From: an uncultured Dyadobacter sp.
Lineage (GTDB): Bacteria; Bacteroidota; Bacteroidia; Cytophagales; Spirosomataceae
NCBI RefSeq assembly: GCF_946482605.1
Contig: NZ_CAMLSE010000001.1
Coordinates: 248,001-312,000, forward strand
Length of the DNA stretch: 64,000 bases
Direction of reading: 5' to 3'
Below the pieces are notes generated by a model, which saw only the letters and a program-made list of their open reading frames with translations, was not told the DNA's origin and made no database searches. Of this stretch, positions 8,615 through 17,156 are shown piece after piece. How positions within the stretch are numbered: position 1 is the stretch's first letter; each line of letters opens with the position of its first letter. The position numbers and the translations under genes were made by a program.

Positions 8615-9139
8615 ATGAAATTTGTTTACCTGACGACCTTTTCCCTGGCTATTGCTTTTACCGGATGTAACCCTACACCGGATTTTGATTCAGTTCCGAA
8701 GATCAGCTACGCAGGGATTTCAAAAACAGAGCAGACGGATCCCGTATCCGGCAAAAAGAGCGACAGGGTAACCGTGACGGTTACATTTGAGGATAAGGAG
8801 GGCGATTTGGGAGCTGCCGTCAGTGAATACAACGATCCTGCATTTACTTCACAATACGATGACTGGGGCAACTACGAATTGGTGACCGTCATTAAGGAGC
8901 TGAATGGGGAGTTGACCGAAATGGTTTTTACCGAGGATAAGCCCAAATGGTTCCCTATTATGAAAACCGACAAAGGGACCGGTTCTATCAAAGGCAAGTT
9001 GGATCTTAACTTCGATCGTCGCCATGGTAATTCGACGAAGATGATCGAGCAAAAATTCAAGGTCCGTATCCGCGACCGTGCATTACATTACAGCAACCAG
9101 ATCGAGACGGACTTCATTACGCTGCCAGGCTACCGCTAG
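8615..9139 (+). CDS. Hypothetical lipoprotein with Asp-rich motif (copy 2)
   Basis: 174 residues, lipobox AFTGC (Cys18). It aligns from end to end with the preceding gene: TFEDKEGDLG for the acidic motif, DDWGNYEL, KGKLDLN, KVRIRDRAL, SNQIETD and PGYR. The acidic motif is degenerate here (DKEGDLG rather than DGDGDLG), which suggests that one copy has changed its ligand. It is convergent with the sensor kinase gene (18 bases between the stops), and no hairpin terminator is seen in that short gap. Function unknown. Confidence 0.75.
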   Translation: MKFVYLTTFSLAIAFTGCNPTPDFDSVPKISYAGISKTEQTDPVSGKKSDRVTVTVTFEDKEGDLGAAVSEYNDPAFTSQYDDWGNYELVTVIKELNGELTEMVFTEDKPKWFPIMKTDKGTGSIKGKLDLNFDRRHGNSTKMIEQKFKVRIRDRALHYSNQIETDFITLPGYR

Positions 9140-9157
9140 TCTGCTTCCGGAAATAGA

Positions 9158-10435
9158 CTAATCATTAGCATTGGCGTTGAGGATAATTCTGAAAGTCGTC
9201 CCTTTCCCGGCCTCTGAGTTTTTTACGAAAAGCTTCCCTGCGTGATAATTCTCAATAATTCTTTTAGCGAGCGTTAATCCCAATCCCCAACCCCGTTTTT
9301 TAGTACTGAACCCCGGGTTGAATATTTTGCTGATCTGTGCCTTGCTCATGCCCTTACCGGTATCGGCGATGTCGATCCAGATTTCCTTTGCCTGAGGCGG
9401 CGCCTGAAGTGTGACATGGATTTCGCCAATACCGCTCATGGCATCCACGGCATTTTTACAGATATTCTCGATAACCCATTCAAACAGGTTTTTATTTAGA
9501 AGCGCCGTTTGCTCCTCCGCCAGTTCGTTGTGGACTGTGAACTTCACCTTGGACGATACGCGTTTTTCGAGATAATTGATAAAATGCGTGACGATGGCTG
9601 CAATGGGCTCCTGTTTGAGGGTAGGGACAGAACCAATGTTGGAAAATCTTGTAGTAATCATTTCCAGCCTCACCACATCCTTTTCAATCTCCTCGGCAAT
9701 GGACGGGTCGAACGTGGGGTCGCTGCGGAAATACTCGACCCATGCCATCAGGGACGAAAGCGGTGTGCCGAGCTGGTGCGCCGTTTCTTTTGCCAGCCCC
9801 ACCCAAACGCGGTTCTGCTCCGCTTTGCGTGCGGAACTGAATGCCAGATAAGCCAGGTAGCCGATCAGGAGCATTACCGACAGTTGCAAAAACGGGTAGT
9901 AACGTAGCTGGGTCAGGAGGAACGAGTTGCTGTAATAAATGCGGCCTGTGCGGCCTTTTCCAAGCTCAACCGGAATGGGTGGATGTTCGAGCTTCATTTC
10001 TTCCAGCTTTTCCTGGATGATCCTTTCGCGTTCCCGGCGACTTACTTTTTCAGGAAACTTGATATTCTTGTTGGGGTTTGGGAGATTGTTTTCGTCGACA
10101 TAAATCGCCGGTATTTGGTAGAAATTTACGGCATCTTCGATCACCTGATAAATGACGTTGAAATTTTCGTCGAGCGGACTGTTTACCACGTACCGCAACC
10201 CTTCCGCATACAATTGCACTTCACGCTCCTCACGCTCTTCCAGCTCCTCCACGAGTTTATCGGTGTAAAACAGGGAACCGATGCTCAGGATCAGCAATAT
10301 GATGCCAATCATGTATTTGTAAAAGCTCTTCTGATCGTAGGTGTCCATCAATGAACGGCGTAAACGCTGGCTGTTCAGGATGGCTACCGGGTGGAGTCTG
10401 AAACGTGGTTTTTCCTTTGGGGTTTCGCTAATCAT
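9158..10435 (-). CDS. Membrane sensor histidine kinase
   Basis: 425 residues. Two membrane segments (about 41-58 and 181-200) bracket a periplasmic sensor region of about 120 residues with a coiled-coil-like LEEREEREVQ start. The HisKA helix carries the phospho-acceptor His220 in KETAHQLGTP, and the ATPase domain has an N box NICKNAVDAM (Asn328), G1 DTGKGM (358-363) and G2 GWGLGL (382-387). All catalytic elements are present. No response regulator gene is adjacent, so the partner is encoded elsewhere. It is divergent from hemA across a 272-base gap. The signal sensed is unknown. Confidence 0.92.
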   Translation of the reverse strand: MISETPKEKPRFRLHPVAILNSQRLRRSLMDTYDQKSFYKYMIGIILLILSIGSLFYTDKLVEELEEREEREVQLYAEGLRYVVNSPLDENFNVIYQVIEDAVNFYQIPAIYVDENNLPNPNKNIKFPEKVSRRERERIIQEKLEEMKLEHPPIPVELGKGRTGRIYYSNSFLLTQLRYYPFLQLSVMLLIGYLAYLAFSSARKAEQNRVWVGLAKETAHQLGTPLSSLMAWVEYFRSDPTFDPSIAEEIEKDVVRLEMITTRFSNIGSVPTLKQEPIAAIVTHFINYLEKRVSSKVKFTVHNELAEEQTALLNKNLFEWVIENICKNAVDAMSGIGEIHVTLQAPPQAKEIWIDIADTGKGMSKAQISKIFNPGFSTKKRGWGLGLTLAKRIIENYHAGKLFVKNSEAGKGTTFRIILNANAND

Positions 10436-10678
10436 TCCAAGTCGGGCACATTACGCACGATGTTAATGTTATAGTCTACAAATAACGTAAATAATTTAAG
10501 GTTAGTGGCTTCAAGCCCGTTTAAGTTGGCCGGAACGGTCATTTTGTAATATGACAAAAGTCATGTTTTTCCGTCTTCGTTACCGGTTATTTTGTTCTGT
10601 TCAAGCGGAGTTTATTTAAATGCTTTCTAAATAACTGAACGGTCATTGTTCCACGTTTCTATTATGATTTTTGTGCTG

Positions 10679-10686
10679 TATTTTTG
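10679..10686 (+). promoter_or_regulatory. -7 promoter box (TATTTTTG) for hemA
   Basis: Exact TAnnTTTG match 22 bases before the ATG at 10708. The leader would be only about 15 nt. The rest of the 10436-10704 gap shows no gene; it must also hold the promoter of the divergent kinase. Confidence 0.45.
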
Positions 10687-10707
10687 TGAATCGAATTAGA
10701 CTAAGTG

Positions 10708-11967
10708 ATGTATAACCAGTTCAAATCAGTAAGTTTATCACATCGGAATGCTCCTCTTGCTATCAGAGAAAAGCTTGCATTGAATGAGGCGGAAGCAAAG
10801 AGCATGATGCTTCGTCTAAAGGATTTTTTCGATATCGCCGACGTCCTCACCGTATCTACCTGCAACCGCACCGAAATATATTATTCCTCTGCCAGCGACC
10901 TTAATGAGGAGATTATCAAGCTCCTGCTGATCGAAAAGGGAATTACGGAAGGAGATTCTTTTCACGCCTATTTCGAACAGTTTTCAGAAGGCGAGTCGGC
11001 TGTGCAACATCTTTTCCACGTTGCAACCGGTTTGCAGTCCCAGGTCGTAGGGGATATGCAGATTCCCAATCAGATCAAACACGCCTATCAATGGTCGGCG
11101 GACATGAACATGGCCGGGCCGTTTTTGCACCGGTTGTTACACACTATCTTTTTTGCCAATAAAAGGGTTGCACAGGAAACATTTTTCCGGGATGGTGCAG
11201 CGTCTGTGTCCTACGCGGCAGTGGAATTGCTCGAAGGGCTGATGCCGAACCCGAAAATACTTGTCGTAGGGCTTGGAGAGATCGGTACCGATGTGTGCCG
11301 GAACCTGTCACAGAATACAGACACCGAAGTGACCCTGGTCAACAGAACACGCAGCAAGGCTGAAAACCTGGGTGCCGAACTGGGTTTCCGGGTTGCCGAT
11401 TTCGCAGATATCGAAGCCGAGATATCACGTGCCGACATTATTGTATCATCCATTCAGCGTGACGAACCTTTCTTTACGAAGGAAATGATGGTCCGCCTGC
11501 GTGGCATGTCTTTCAAATATTTCATAGACCTTTCAGTTCCCCGCAGCGTTTCTCCGGAAGTGGAGGAGGTTCCCGGTGTAATGCTCTATACGATCGACTC
11601 CATTCGTTCTAAGGCTGATGAGGCATTACAACGCCGCATGGATGCCGTACCGCATGTGGAGGAGATTATCAACGAAGCTGTTGTGGAGTTCAATGACTGG
11701 TCGAGGGAAATGATCGTGTCACCCACCATTCAGAAATTGAAGGGAGCTCTTGAGCAGATCCGGAAAGAGGAGCTGACGCGTTTTACAAAGAGCCTGAGCG
11801 AGTCGGAACTTGAAAAGGTGGAACGCATTACCACCAGTATGATGCAGAAAATCCTTAAACTGCCAGTACTTCAGTTGAAAGCAGCTTGTAAAAGGGGTGA
11901 AGCGGAAACACTGATCGACGTTTTGAACGATCTGTTCAACCTCGAAAAAGAAAAGGAAAATCATTGA
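10708..11967 (+). CDS. hemA: Glutamyl-tRNA reductase
   Basis: 419 residues. First committed step of tetrapyrrole (heme) synthesis by the C5 route: reduces glutamyl-tRNA(Glu) to glutamate-1-semialdehyde with NADPH. The catalytic Cys52 sits in the signature STCNRTEIY; GLQSQVVGDMQI, the Rossmann motif VVGLGEIG with ATG-like fold, and FIDLSVPRS are also visible, and a C-terminal dimerisation helix follows. Length is normal for the family. I start at the ATG at 10708; the GTG directly before it (10705) would only add one residue. Ends with a good terminator at 11997. No other hem gene is adjacent. Confidence 0.97.
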   Translation: MYNQFKSVSLSHRNAPLAIREKLALNEAEAKSMMLRLKDFFDIADVLTVSTCNRTEIYYSSASDLNEEIIKLLLIEKGITEGDSFHAYFEQFSEGESAVQHLFHVATGLQSQVVGDMQIPNQIKHAYQWSADMNMAGPFLHRLLHTIFFANKRVAQETFFRDGAASVSYAAVELLEGLMPNPKILVVGLGEIGTDVCRNLSQNTDTEVTLVNRTRSKAENLGAELGFRVADFADIEAEISRADIIVSSIQRDEPFFTKEMMVRLRGMSFKYFIDLSVPRSVSPEVEEVPGVMLYTIDSIRSKADEALQRRMDAVPHVEEIINEAVVEFNDWSREMIVSPTIQKLKGALEQIRKEELTRFTKSLSESELEKVERITTSMMQKILKLPVLQLKAACKRGEAETLIDVLNDLFNLEKEKENH

Positions 11968-11996
11968 TACAACATAAACCTCTTCCAATATCATGG

Positions 11997-12026
11997 CTCC
12001 CGGGAATCTTTTCCGGGAGTTTTTTA
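11997..12026 (+). terminator. Rho-independent terminator of hemA
   Basis: Seven-base stem CTCCCGG / CCGGGAG followed by TTTTTTATT, 30 bases after the hemA stop. Confidence 0.9.
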
Positions 12027-12040
12027 TTGAACCGGTCTCA

Positions 12041-12072
12041 AAAAAGAGAGGGAGGCATTTGCCTCCCTCTCT
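12041..12072 (-). terminator. Rho-independent terminator on the minus strand
   Basis: Thirteen-base perfect stem (AGAGAGGGAGGCA and its complement, 2-nt loop). On the minus strand it runs directly into a T-run; on the plus strand there is none. It lies 266 bases past the helicase stop, unusually far. Confidence 0.85.
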
Positions 12073-12338
12073 ATGTATTACCTTACCCTCCACAATAATT
12101 AATTGTATCTTCAAATCCGCGCCGGAACCGGCTACGAATGGTCAGTATACACCTTGTACCTGCACATACGACAGCAAGATCACTTTAGATCAAGCCCGCT
12201 GAAATTTTTTTAAATTTTTTCAACGGATGTGCTGCAGATCGTGACTTTTCGTCCTGGAAGGATAAGGGTTAATATTTAATACGTTGATAATTAGATAGTT
12301 GGTTTCCGTGCCTCTGCGAACGTAACCCGCGAGTATTT

Positions 12339-13667
12339 TTATTTTTTTCCGGATCTTTTGATCGGACGCCCGTACTTGATCATTTTTTCCTGTGCATAAT
12401 CCCTGCGAACGTTCACTTTTTTATTCTTGGCGATCTTTTCGTGAAATGCCGGTCCTACGTCTTCCCGTTTGGGACGTTTCATTTCAATATTCTTCATATT
12501 GAACTTTGGTTCTTCATCCGGGGTCAGGATTTCTGAAATTTTCAGGCTTTCCGGTAAAGGGAGAATCGGAATCTGAAAATCCATCAGCTCTTCAATCTGC
12601 TCCTGGAATGGTTTCTCCCGCTCTGTAATGAACGAAATCGCAATGCCTTTCCGGTCTGCCCGGCCGGTACGCCCAATCCGGTGGATATAGTTTTCGGGCA
12701 CCTCGGGAATGTCGAAATTGAAGACGTGAGAGACTTCTGCGACATCGAGCCCGCGGGCAATGATATCGGTGGCGATCAGAATGCGATAAGTCCCGGCATG
12801 GAATTGCCTGATGGTGTTAAACCGGTGGTTTTGGTCTTTATTGGAATGGATTACCCCGATCTTGTTGAGATATCCCAGTTCAAGCTGACCATACAACTGA
12901 TCCGCGAGCCTCTTGGTTGCGACGAAGATCAATACCTTGCTCATGTCCTCATTTTGGTCAAGGAGGAGGTCCAGCAAATTCACTTTGGTGTAGAAGTTAG
13001 GGACATTGTAAGCTTGCTGCTCGATGTTTTCAAGCGGAGTTCCGACAGGAGCTGCTTCAATGCGGACGGGGTCATTGAAATAAGTTTTCATCAATGTCTC
13101 CACTTCCGGCGTGATCGTTGCTGAAAAGAGGAGATTCTGACGTCTTTGAGGCAGGAGATCCAATATGTTTTTTAGCTGTGTGCGGAAACCCAGGTTCAGC
13201 ATTTCGTCTACCTCGTCGATCACGAGTTTCTTGATTGATTTTGTCTTTAGGGACCCATTCATCGCCAGATCGAACAGCCGTCCCGGTGTCGCGACGACCA
13301 CGTCTGCACCTGTTTTCAACTCGGCCATCTGCACTTTGATGTTTCCTCCTCCGTATACGCCCACGACTTCAAGCGTAAGATAGGCAGCCAGCTTCCGGAC
13401 CTCTTCAACGACCTGTACCACCAGTTCGCGCGTGGGCACCAGGACAAGCAGCTGCGGCAGACGGTCTTTGGCGTATTCCACTTGCCTTAGCGTCGGGAGC
13501 AGGTATGCGAATGTCTTTCCCGTTCCCGTTTGCGCAATGCCACAAACGTCTTTTCCCGACATCATCACGGAGAAGACCTTTTGCTGGATCGTTGTGGGGG
13601 TTGTATATCCCGCTTCCGAGAGTGCTCTCAAAAGCGGTTTGGTGAGGTTTAAATCTTCAAAAGTCAT
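12339..13667 (-). CDS. DEAD-box-family ATP-dependent RNA helicase (motif II is DEVD)
   Basis: 442 residues. Both RecA-like domains are complete: Q-motif region TTPTTIQQKV, motif I AQTGTGKT (45-52), PTREL, ATPGR, motif II DEVD (151-154), SAT (182-184), and in domain 2 RGLDV and the HRIGRTGR motif VI. After about residue 370 comes a basic tail (KRPKRED, KNKKVNVRRDY, GRPIKRSGKK) suited to RNA binding. The family unwinds short RNA duplexes in ribosome assembly, mRNA decay or cold adaptation; which one cannot be told. Motif II has Val where the family normally has Ala. A TACATTTG -7 box lies 23 bases upstream. Confidence 0.92.
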   Translation of the reverse strand: MTFEDLNLTKPLLRALSEAGYTTPTTIQQKVFSVMMSGKDVCGIAQTGTGKTFAYLLPTLRQVEYAKDRLPQLLVLVPTRELVVQVVEEVRKLAAYLTLEVVGVYGGGNIKVQMAELKTGADVVVATPGRLFDLAMNGSLKTKSIKKLVIDEVDEMLNLGFRTQLKNILDLLPQRRQNLLFSATITPEVETLMKTYFNDPVRIEAAPVGTPLENIEQQAYNVPNFYTKVNLLDLLLDQNEDMSKVLIFVATKRLADQLYGQLELGYLNKIGVIHSNKDQNHRFNTIRQFHAGTYRILIATDIIARGLDVAEVSHVFNFDIPEVPENYIHRIGRTGRADRKGIAISFITEREKPFQEQIEELMDFQIPILPLPESLKISEILTPDEEPKFNMKNIEMKRPKREDVGPAFHEKIAKNKKVNVRRDYAQEKMIKYGRPIKRSGKK

Positions 13668-13689
13668 AATTCAAGCTGTAAAAGAACAG

Positions 13690-13697
13690 CAAATGTA
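13690..13697 (-). promoter_or_regulatory. -7 promoter box (TACATTTG) for the helicase gene
   Basis: Exact TAnnTTTG on the minus strand, 23 bases before the start codon at 13667. Confidence 0.4.
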
Positions 13698-13743
13698 CCG
13701 CTTATTCTCTTAGTAACAGTTGTGTGCTTGCCGGCGTCTCCGT

Positions 13744-15144
13744 TCAGAGCCGGATAAGGACCTTCGCATTGACGACACTATTCCGTTCGGCAGGATCCAA
13801 AAAACGCATATCCCAAACGCGGCCCGGATAATCATAGCTGGTGCCCAGGATTTTCAGATCCGGACGGATGGCGCGGAATTCATCCAGAAAATTCTGGTGT
13901 GTATAAACCAGGCAGCCTTTGGTTGCGACCAGTTGACCGAAGTCGCTGTTTTCGATGACGTCGACGCCGGCGTAGAATCGTAGACTGTAAGGCATTCCGG
14001 CCTGGTAGCTGAACAGGTGCCCCTCTTTTGCGCCGTTTGACCGGGCCAGAATGCCCAGTTTTGCGCCTGCCCTGTATTCGGCAATGTTTGGGTAGAAATA
14101 GGTGGTAAGCACCAGATTTGACCCGATTGCGAAAATGACACAACCGATGATCAGTTTTTGGCGTACCGCCGAAAAGAAAACCAGCCAGGTAAGTATACTA
14201 AGCAAGGCCATAAAGTGAATCAGGCCGAAATAATTATTTGCGGGAAAGGAAAACCAGACCAGGCAAAATAGCAATGCAACCCAGGCGTAAGCCGCGACTG
14301 CATGGAGATATCCGAGCAATGCCGAGACATGGCGCGAGACCGGGTCGACAATGCGGACAATGTATGAGGAGGTAAGGACGGCGCCTACCGGAAAGGCCAT
14401 ATAAATGTCAAAAGTAGACCTGAGCGGGTTAAGGTAGCTGAAAGTGAATGGCATGATGAACGCCAGCATAGTGGCTACTTCATGCTTTTGTACAACTTCA
14501 TACTCGCGCGGGAGAATTCGCCGGAAAAAGTCCAGCAAGGCCAGGATGAGGAAAATCGTCCAGGGGGTGAAGGTGATCAGTAAAGTGAGGATCGGGTCGG
14601 TGGATATCCGGGGGAATGAGCTGTCGGGAGAGCTGTTTTTGATCGTGGCTACGCATACCGCACCAGCGATAGCAAGAATAAGATTGACTGCTTTTTTAGC
14701 TTCAATGAATGTCAGAATTTGCCACAGCATGAAAATGTAGCAGGCGGCGAGGTAAGTTGAATCACCGATGTCATTATTTACAAAGAAAGTGGCTTGACTG
14801 GTTGCGAGGATCAATACCGCTAGAAGGCCAGCCTCGGCACTGAAGAAAGACTTCGCAACCCGGAAAGTGCTGTACAGTGAGATCAGAATAGCGATAAACC
14901 CGGGAAGATGCAATGCAATGCCGTTTTTACCAAGGATTCGCATGGCATCGGCGGACAATCTGACGACGGGTTCTGACAAGTCGGATTGGCCAGGGGCGGG
15001 TTTATTTTTGAGCAGATCCGCCGCCAACGCCGCAATCTGGGCGGGCATCCCTTCCGGAATCAATGTAAGCCACCCTGCAAACCAGATCAGTATCGTGGCT
15101 GGCAGCGCCCATTTGGCAATCTTAAACAAATCCTTTTGAAGCAT
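13744..15144 (-). CDS. Polytopic membrane protein, GT-C glycosyltransferase-like
   Basis: 466 residues with about ten to twelve membrane segments and a soluble C-terminal part (about 375-466). The architecture, with a first membrane helix, a long loop and then many helices, recalls ArnT/PMT-like (GT-C) glycosyltransferases that use lipid-linked sugars, as does the HLPGFIAI and LILATSQATFF type sequence near the second and third helices. I cannot see a decisive catalytic DE pair, so the class is tentative. The gene stands alone between the helicase and an outer-membrane protein gene, separated from the latter by a terminator hairpin at 15182-15212. Confidence 0.6.
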   Translation of the reverse strand: MLQKDLFKIAKWALPATILIWFAGWLTLIPEGMPAQIAALAADLLKNKPAPGQSDLSEPVVRLSADAMRILGKNGIALHLPGFIAILISLYSTFRVAKSFFSAEAGLLAVLILATSQATFFVNNDIGDSTYLAACYIFMLWQILTFIEAKKAVNLILAIAGAVCVATIKNSSPDSSFPRISTDPILTLLITFTPWTIFLILALLDFFRRILPREYEVVQKHEVATMLAFIMPFTFSYLNPLRSTFDIYMAFPVGAVLTSSYIVRIVDPVSRHVSALLGYLHAVAAYAWVALLFCLVWFSFPANNYFGLIHFMALLSILTWLVFFSAVRQKLIIGCVIFAIGSNLVLTTYFYPNIAEYRAGAKLGILARSNGAKEGHLFSYQAGMPYSLRFYAGVDVIENSDFGQLVATKGCLVYTHQNFLDEFRAIRPDLKILGTSYDYPGRVWDMRFLDPAERNSVVNAKVLIRL

Positions 15145-15181
15145 GATCGGAGTGCATTAAATCAACCGAACATCAAAGTAA

Positions 15182-15212
15182 AGAAGGGCATTCCAAAAAT
15201 GGATGCCCTTCT
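15182..15212 (-). terminator. Hairpin terminator after the outer-membrane protein gene
   Basis: Ten-base stem AGAAGGGCAT / ATGCCCTTCT followed on the minus strand by a T-rich TTTACTTTG. Lies 18 bases past the stop at 15230. Confidence 0.75.
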
Positions 15213-15229
15213 GTTCAGTTTATAGTGTG

Positions 15230-15871
15230 TTATCGCGTACGTAACCTTCCGGTGTTCTTATCGTAGGTTCCCAGCGGGAAGCTTAAACCTACATTGATAC
15301 CCCAGTTATTATTTTTGATATTGGTATTATCAACCCGGGTTATATCAATCAATCCGAGACCATAGCGGGCATCGAAGTTCAGCCAGACTTTGTTCTGAAG
15401 GCGGTAGTTGAGTCCGCCGCCGAAGGTGAGGCCGAGATCGAAAGGACTGAAAACCCGGTTGTTTGAATCCCCGTTGATATTGTTGCCGTCTTTATCCCTT
15501 GCGCCTACGAGAAAGTTCAGGTTTGGACCCAGGAAGATCTTCGGTCTAAGCCGGTCTCCATAGCGTCCAAAAAAGAAAGTGGCCAGCAACGGGGCCTGAA
15601 TGTAGTTCAGCGTTACCTTGTTATTCTTATTATTGACCTGAGCCCCCAGCTGGGTAAAGAGCAGCTGGCCGCTGAATCCGAATCCCGATCTGGAACTGTA
15701 GTTGTAGAATCCCCCTACGGTCAATCCCGCTTTCCAGTCGGTGTTGGCTACATCGCCCCGGAAGTTTGCGATAGATACCCCCGCGATCGGACCGATGGAA
15801 ACGTTTTCCTGCGCTTGTGCCCGTGAGATACAAAAAGTAGCCACGAGCAGTAAAATAATGCAATTTTTCAT
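15230..15871 (-). CDS. PorT-family outer-membrane beta-barrel protein
   Basis: 213 residues. Sec signal peptide ending SRAQA (about residue 20), then alternating beta strands typical of small eight-stranded barrels: GPIAGVSIANFRGD, LTVGGFYNYSS, SGQLLFTQLG, IQAPLLATFFFG, FLGPNLNFLVG, FGGGLNYRL, ARYGLGLIDI and a final WGINVGLSFPLG. The middle segment IQAPLLATF matches the PorT/outer-membrane-protein-beta-barrel-2 group of Bacteroidota. Probably sits in the outer membrane; cargo or ligand unknown. Confidence 0.85.
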   Translation of the reverse strand: MKNCIILLLVATFCISRAQAQENVSIGPIAGVSIANFRGDVANTDWKAGLTVGGFYNYSSRSGFGFSGQLLFTQLGAQVNNKNNKVTLNYIQAPLLATFFFGRYGDRLRPKIFLGPNLNFLVGARDKDGNNINGDSNNRVFSPFDLGLTFGGGLNYRLQNKVWLNFDARYGLGLIDITRVDNTNIKNNNWGINVGLSFPLGTYDKNTGRLRTR

Positions 15872-16062
15872 TGAGGTATAAGTTTGAGTGCGTCATAGCT
15901 CAACGAAACAAAGTATGTGCCAGATGGCTCGTATCGCCGGATTATAGATAACCGGCTAGTACATAGATTCCTGGATTGACATATTTATATATTTATATTT
16001 ACGTCAGGAGCGAATTTCGTGGAAAAACCTCTACGGATTGTATACGTTTCCCTCAAAAACAA

Positions 16063-17139
16063 TCAGAAATCCTCGTAATCGGAATCGTCTGCGGGCTGGT
16101 TGGGAATCTGATAAGTTTTGAGATACGTTTTCAGTTGTGACGGGACAGCCCAGTGTTTCAGGATTCGCCGAATGTCTTTGATGCTGATTTTAAGCTCGTT
16201 GATATTGCCATTGAACCGGGCGATAACAGTGACCTTCGAATTGGCGTGCTGGTAGGGTAGTCCACAAATCCCTTCAATTTGTTTCTGGACCGCTGTTTTT
16301 TGTTGATCCAGCTCTTCCACCTGCTCCCGAAGCATTTTGTTGTAGTAGCTCAATTGGTTCTTTCCCAGCGTCCCGAGTTGACTCCGGTCGATTTGCTGCA
16401 ATTCCATTTGAAGTTTGAGCAAACCAAGCAGATTATTCGTCTGATAGGCCTCGGTGATGCGCTGCATGGTTTCGGTTTTTTGCTGTTTTTGGGCTTCGTC
16501 AATTTCCCGGTCGGGATGAAAAGATTTCACCAGTTCCATATAAACACTCCTTACCGAGCGGGTCGTTCTGGCTTGGCTGGCTTCCTGAATACGTTGTTCG
16601 GTTCGCTGTTCACGCCTTTCGGCTTTGATGCGCTGCTGTTCCGCCTCGGACAAATCATGGAAGGAGACCTCAGCGGTCAACTCATTTTCGCTTTCCAGCA
16701 GGAACGCCGGATCTTTGATGGTTGAAGCTTCGCGTAGTCTTTTTTCTTCCAGCAGCGCATCGATATCGACTGCGCTATATTTGTTGAACAATAATTTGAG
16801 TTCCGCAAATCCATAATGGATGATCAGTTCATAGGCCGCCTCGGTGATGAGGTATTCCAATTTGGTCTGATAAGCTTTACGGAAATGTTCGGCTTCATGC
16901 GCACGGTCCCAAAGCTTCACGATTTCGGCGCGATATCCCTGGTATTCGCGCACCAGGGGATCAAGCTCAGAAGGCATTCTTCGCAGCATTTCGTCATATG
17001 CATCCCGAAGTTCGGCCAACTGGCGATCGAGGGTGTCGATGGTTTCTGAAAGCTGGTTGAATTCCTTTTGCTTTTTGTTAAGCGGCTTATCGCTTTCGGC
17101 GATGTGCAGAATGGCGGTGTCAGTCATGATGATGGGCAT
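16063..17139 (-). CDS. J-domain protein with long coiled coil
   Basis: 358 residues, soluble. Residues about 20-100 and 155-195 are strongly coiled-coil-forming. A J domain follows at about 195-245 with the HPD triplet at 208-210 (LVKSFHPDREID), so it should stimulate a DnaK-type Hsp70. The C-terminal 110 residues have no zinc-finger or client-binding domain of DnaJ, so this is a class-III-like co-chaperone. The start could also be an ATG at 17127. Upstream, the DMT transporter ends 17 bases before, so it is the last gene of a purN-DMT-J operon. Confidence 0.8.
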   Translation of the reverse strand: MPIIMTDTAILHIAESDKPLNKKQKEFNQLSETIDTLDRQLAELRDAYDEMLRRMPSELDPLVREYQGYRAEIVKLWDRAHEAEHFRKAYQTKLEYLITEAAYELIIHYGFAELKLLFNKYSAVDIDALLEEKRLREASTIKDPAFLLESENELTAEVSFHDLSEAEQQRIKAERREQRTEQRIQEASQARTTRSVRSVYMELVKSFHPDREIDEAQKQQKTETMQRITEAYQTNNLLGLLKLQMELQQIDRSQLGTLGKNQLSYYNKMLREQVEELDQQKTAVQKQIEGICGLPYQHANSKVTVIARFNGNINELKISIKDIRRILKHWAVPSQLKTYLKTYQIPNQPADDSDYEDF

Positions 17140-17156
17140 TCAATCCCTGGAAATGT

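Larger units (their letters stand above)
11968..12338. other. 371-base gap between convergent hemA and helicase genes
   Basis: It contains the hemA terminator (11997-12026) and a second, stronger hairpin that terminates minus-strand transcription (12041-12072). Between that hairpin and the helicase stop (12339) lie about 265 bases with no convincing ORF on either strand, including an AT-rich near-palindrome at about 12200-12222. It is either a long helicase 3' UTR or an unrecognised small RNA. Confidence 0.5.

Noticed and set aside
12000..12338. Possible small protein gene after the helicase
   Set aside because: No ORF longer than about 20 codons with a plausible start on the terminator's strand.
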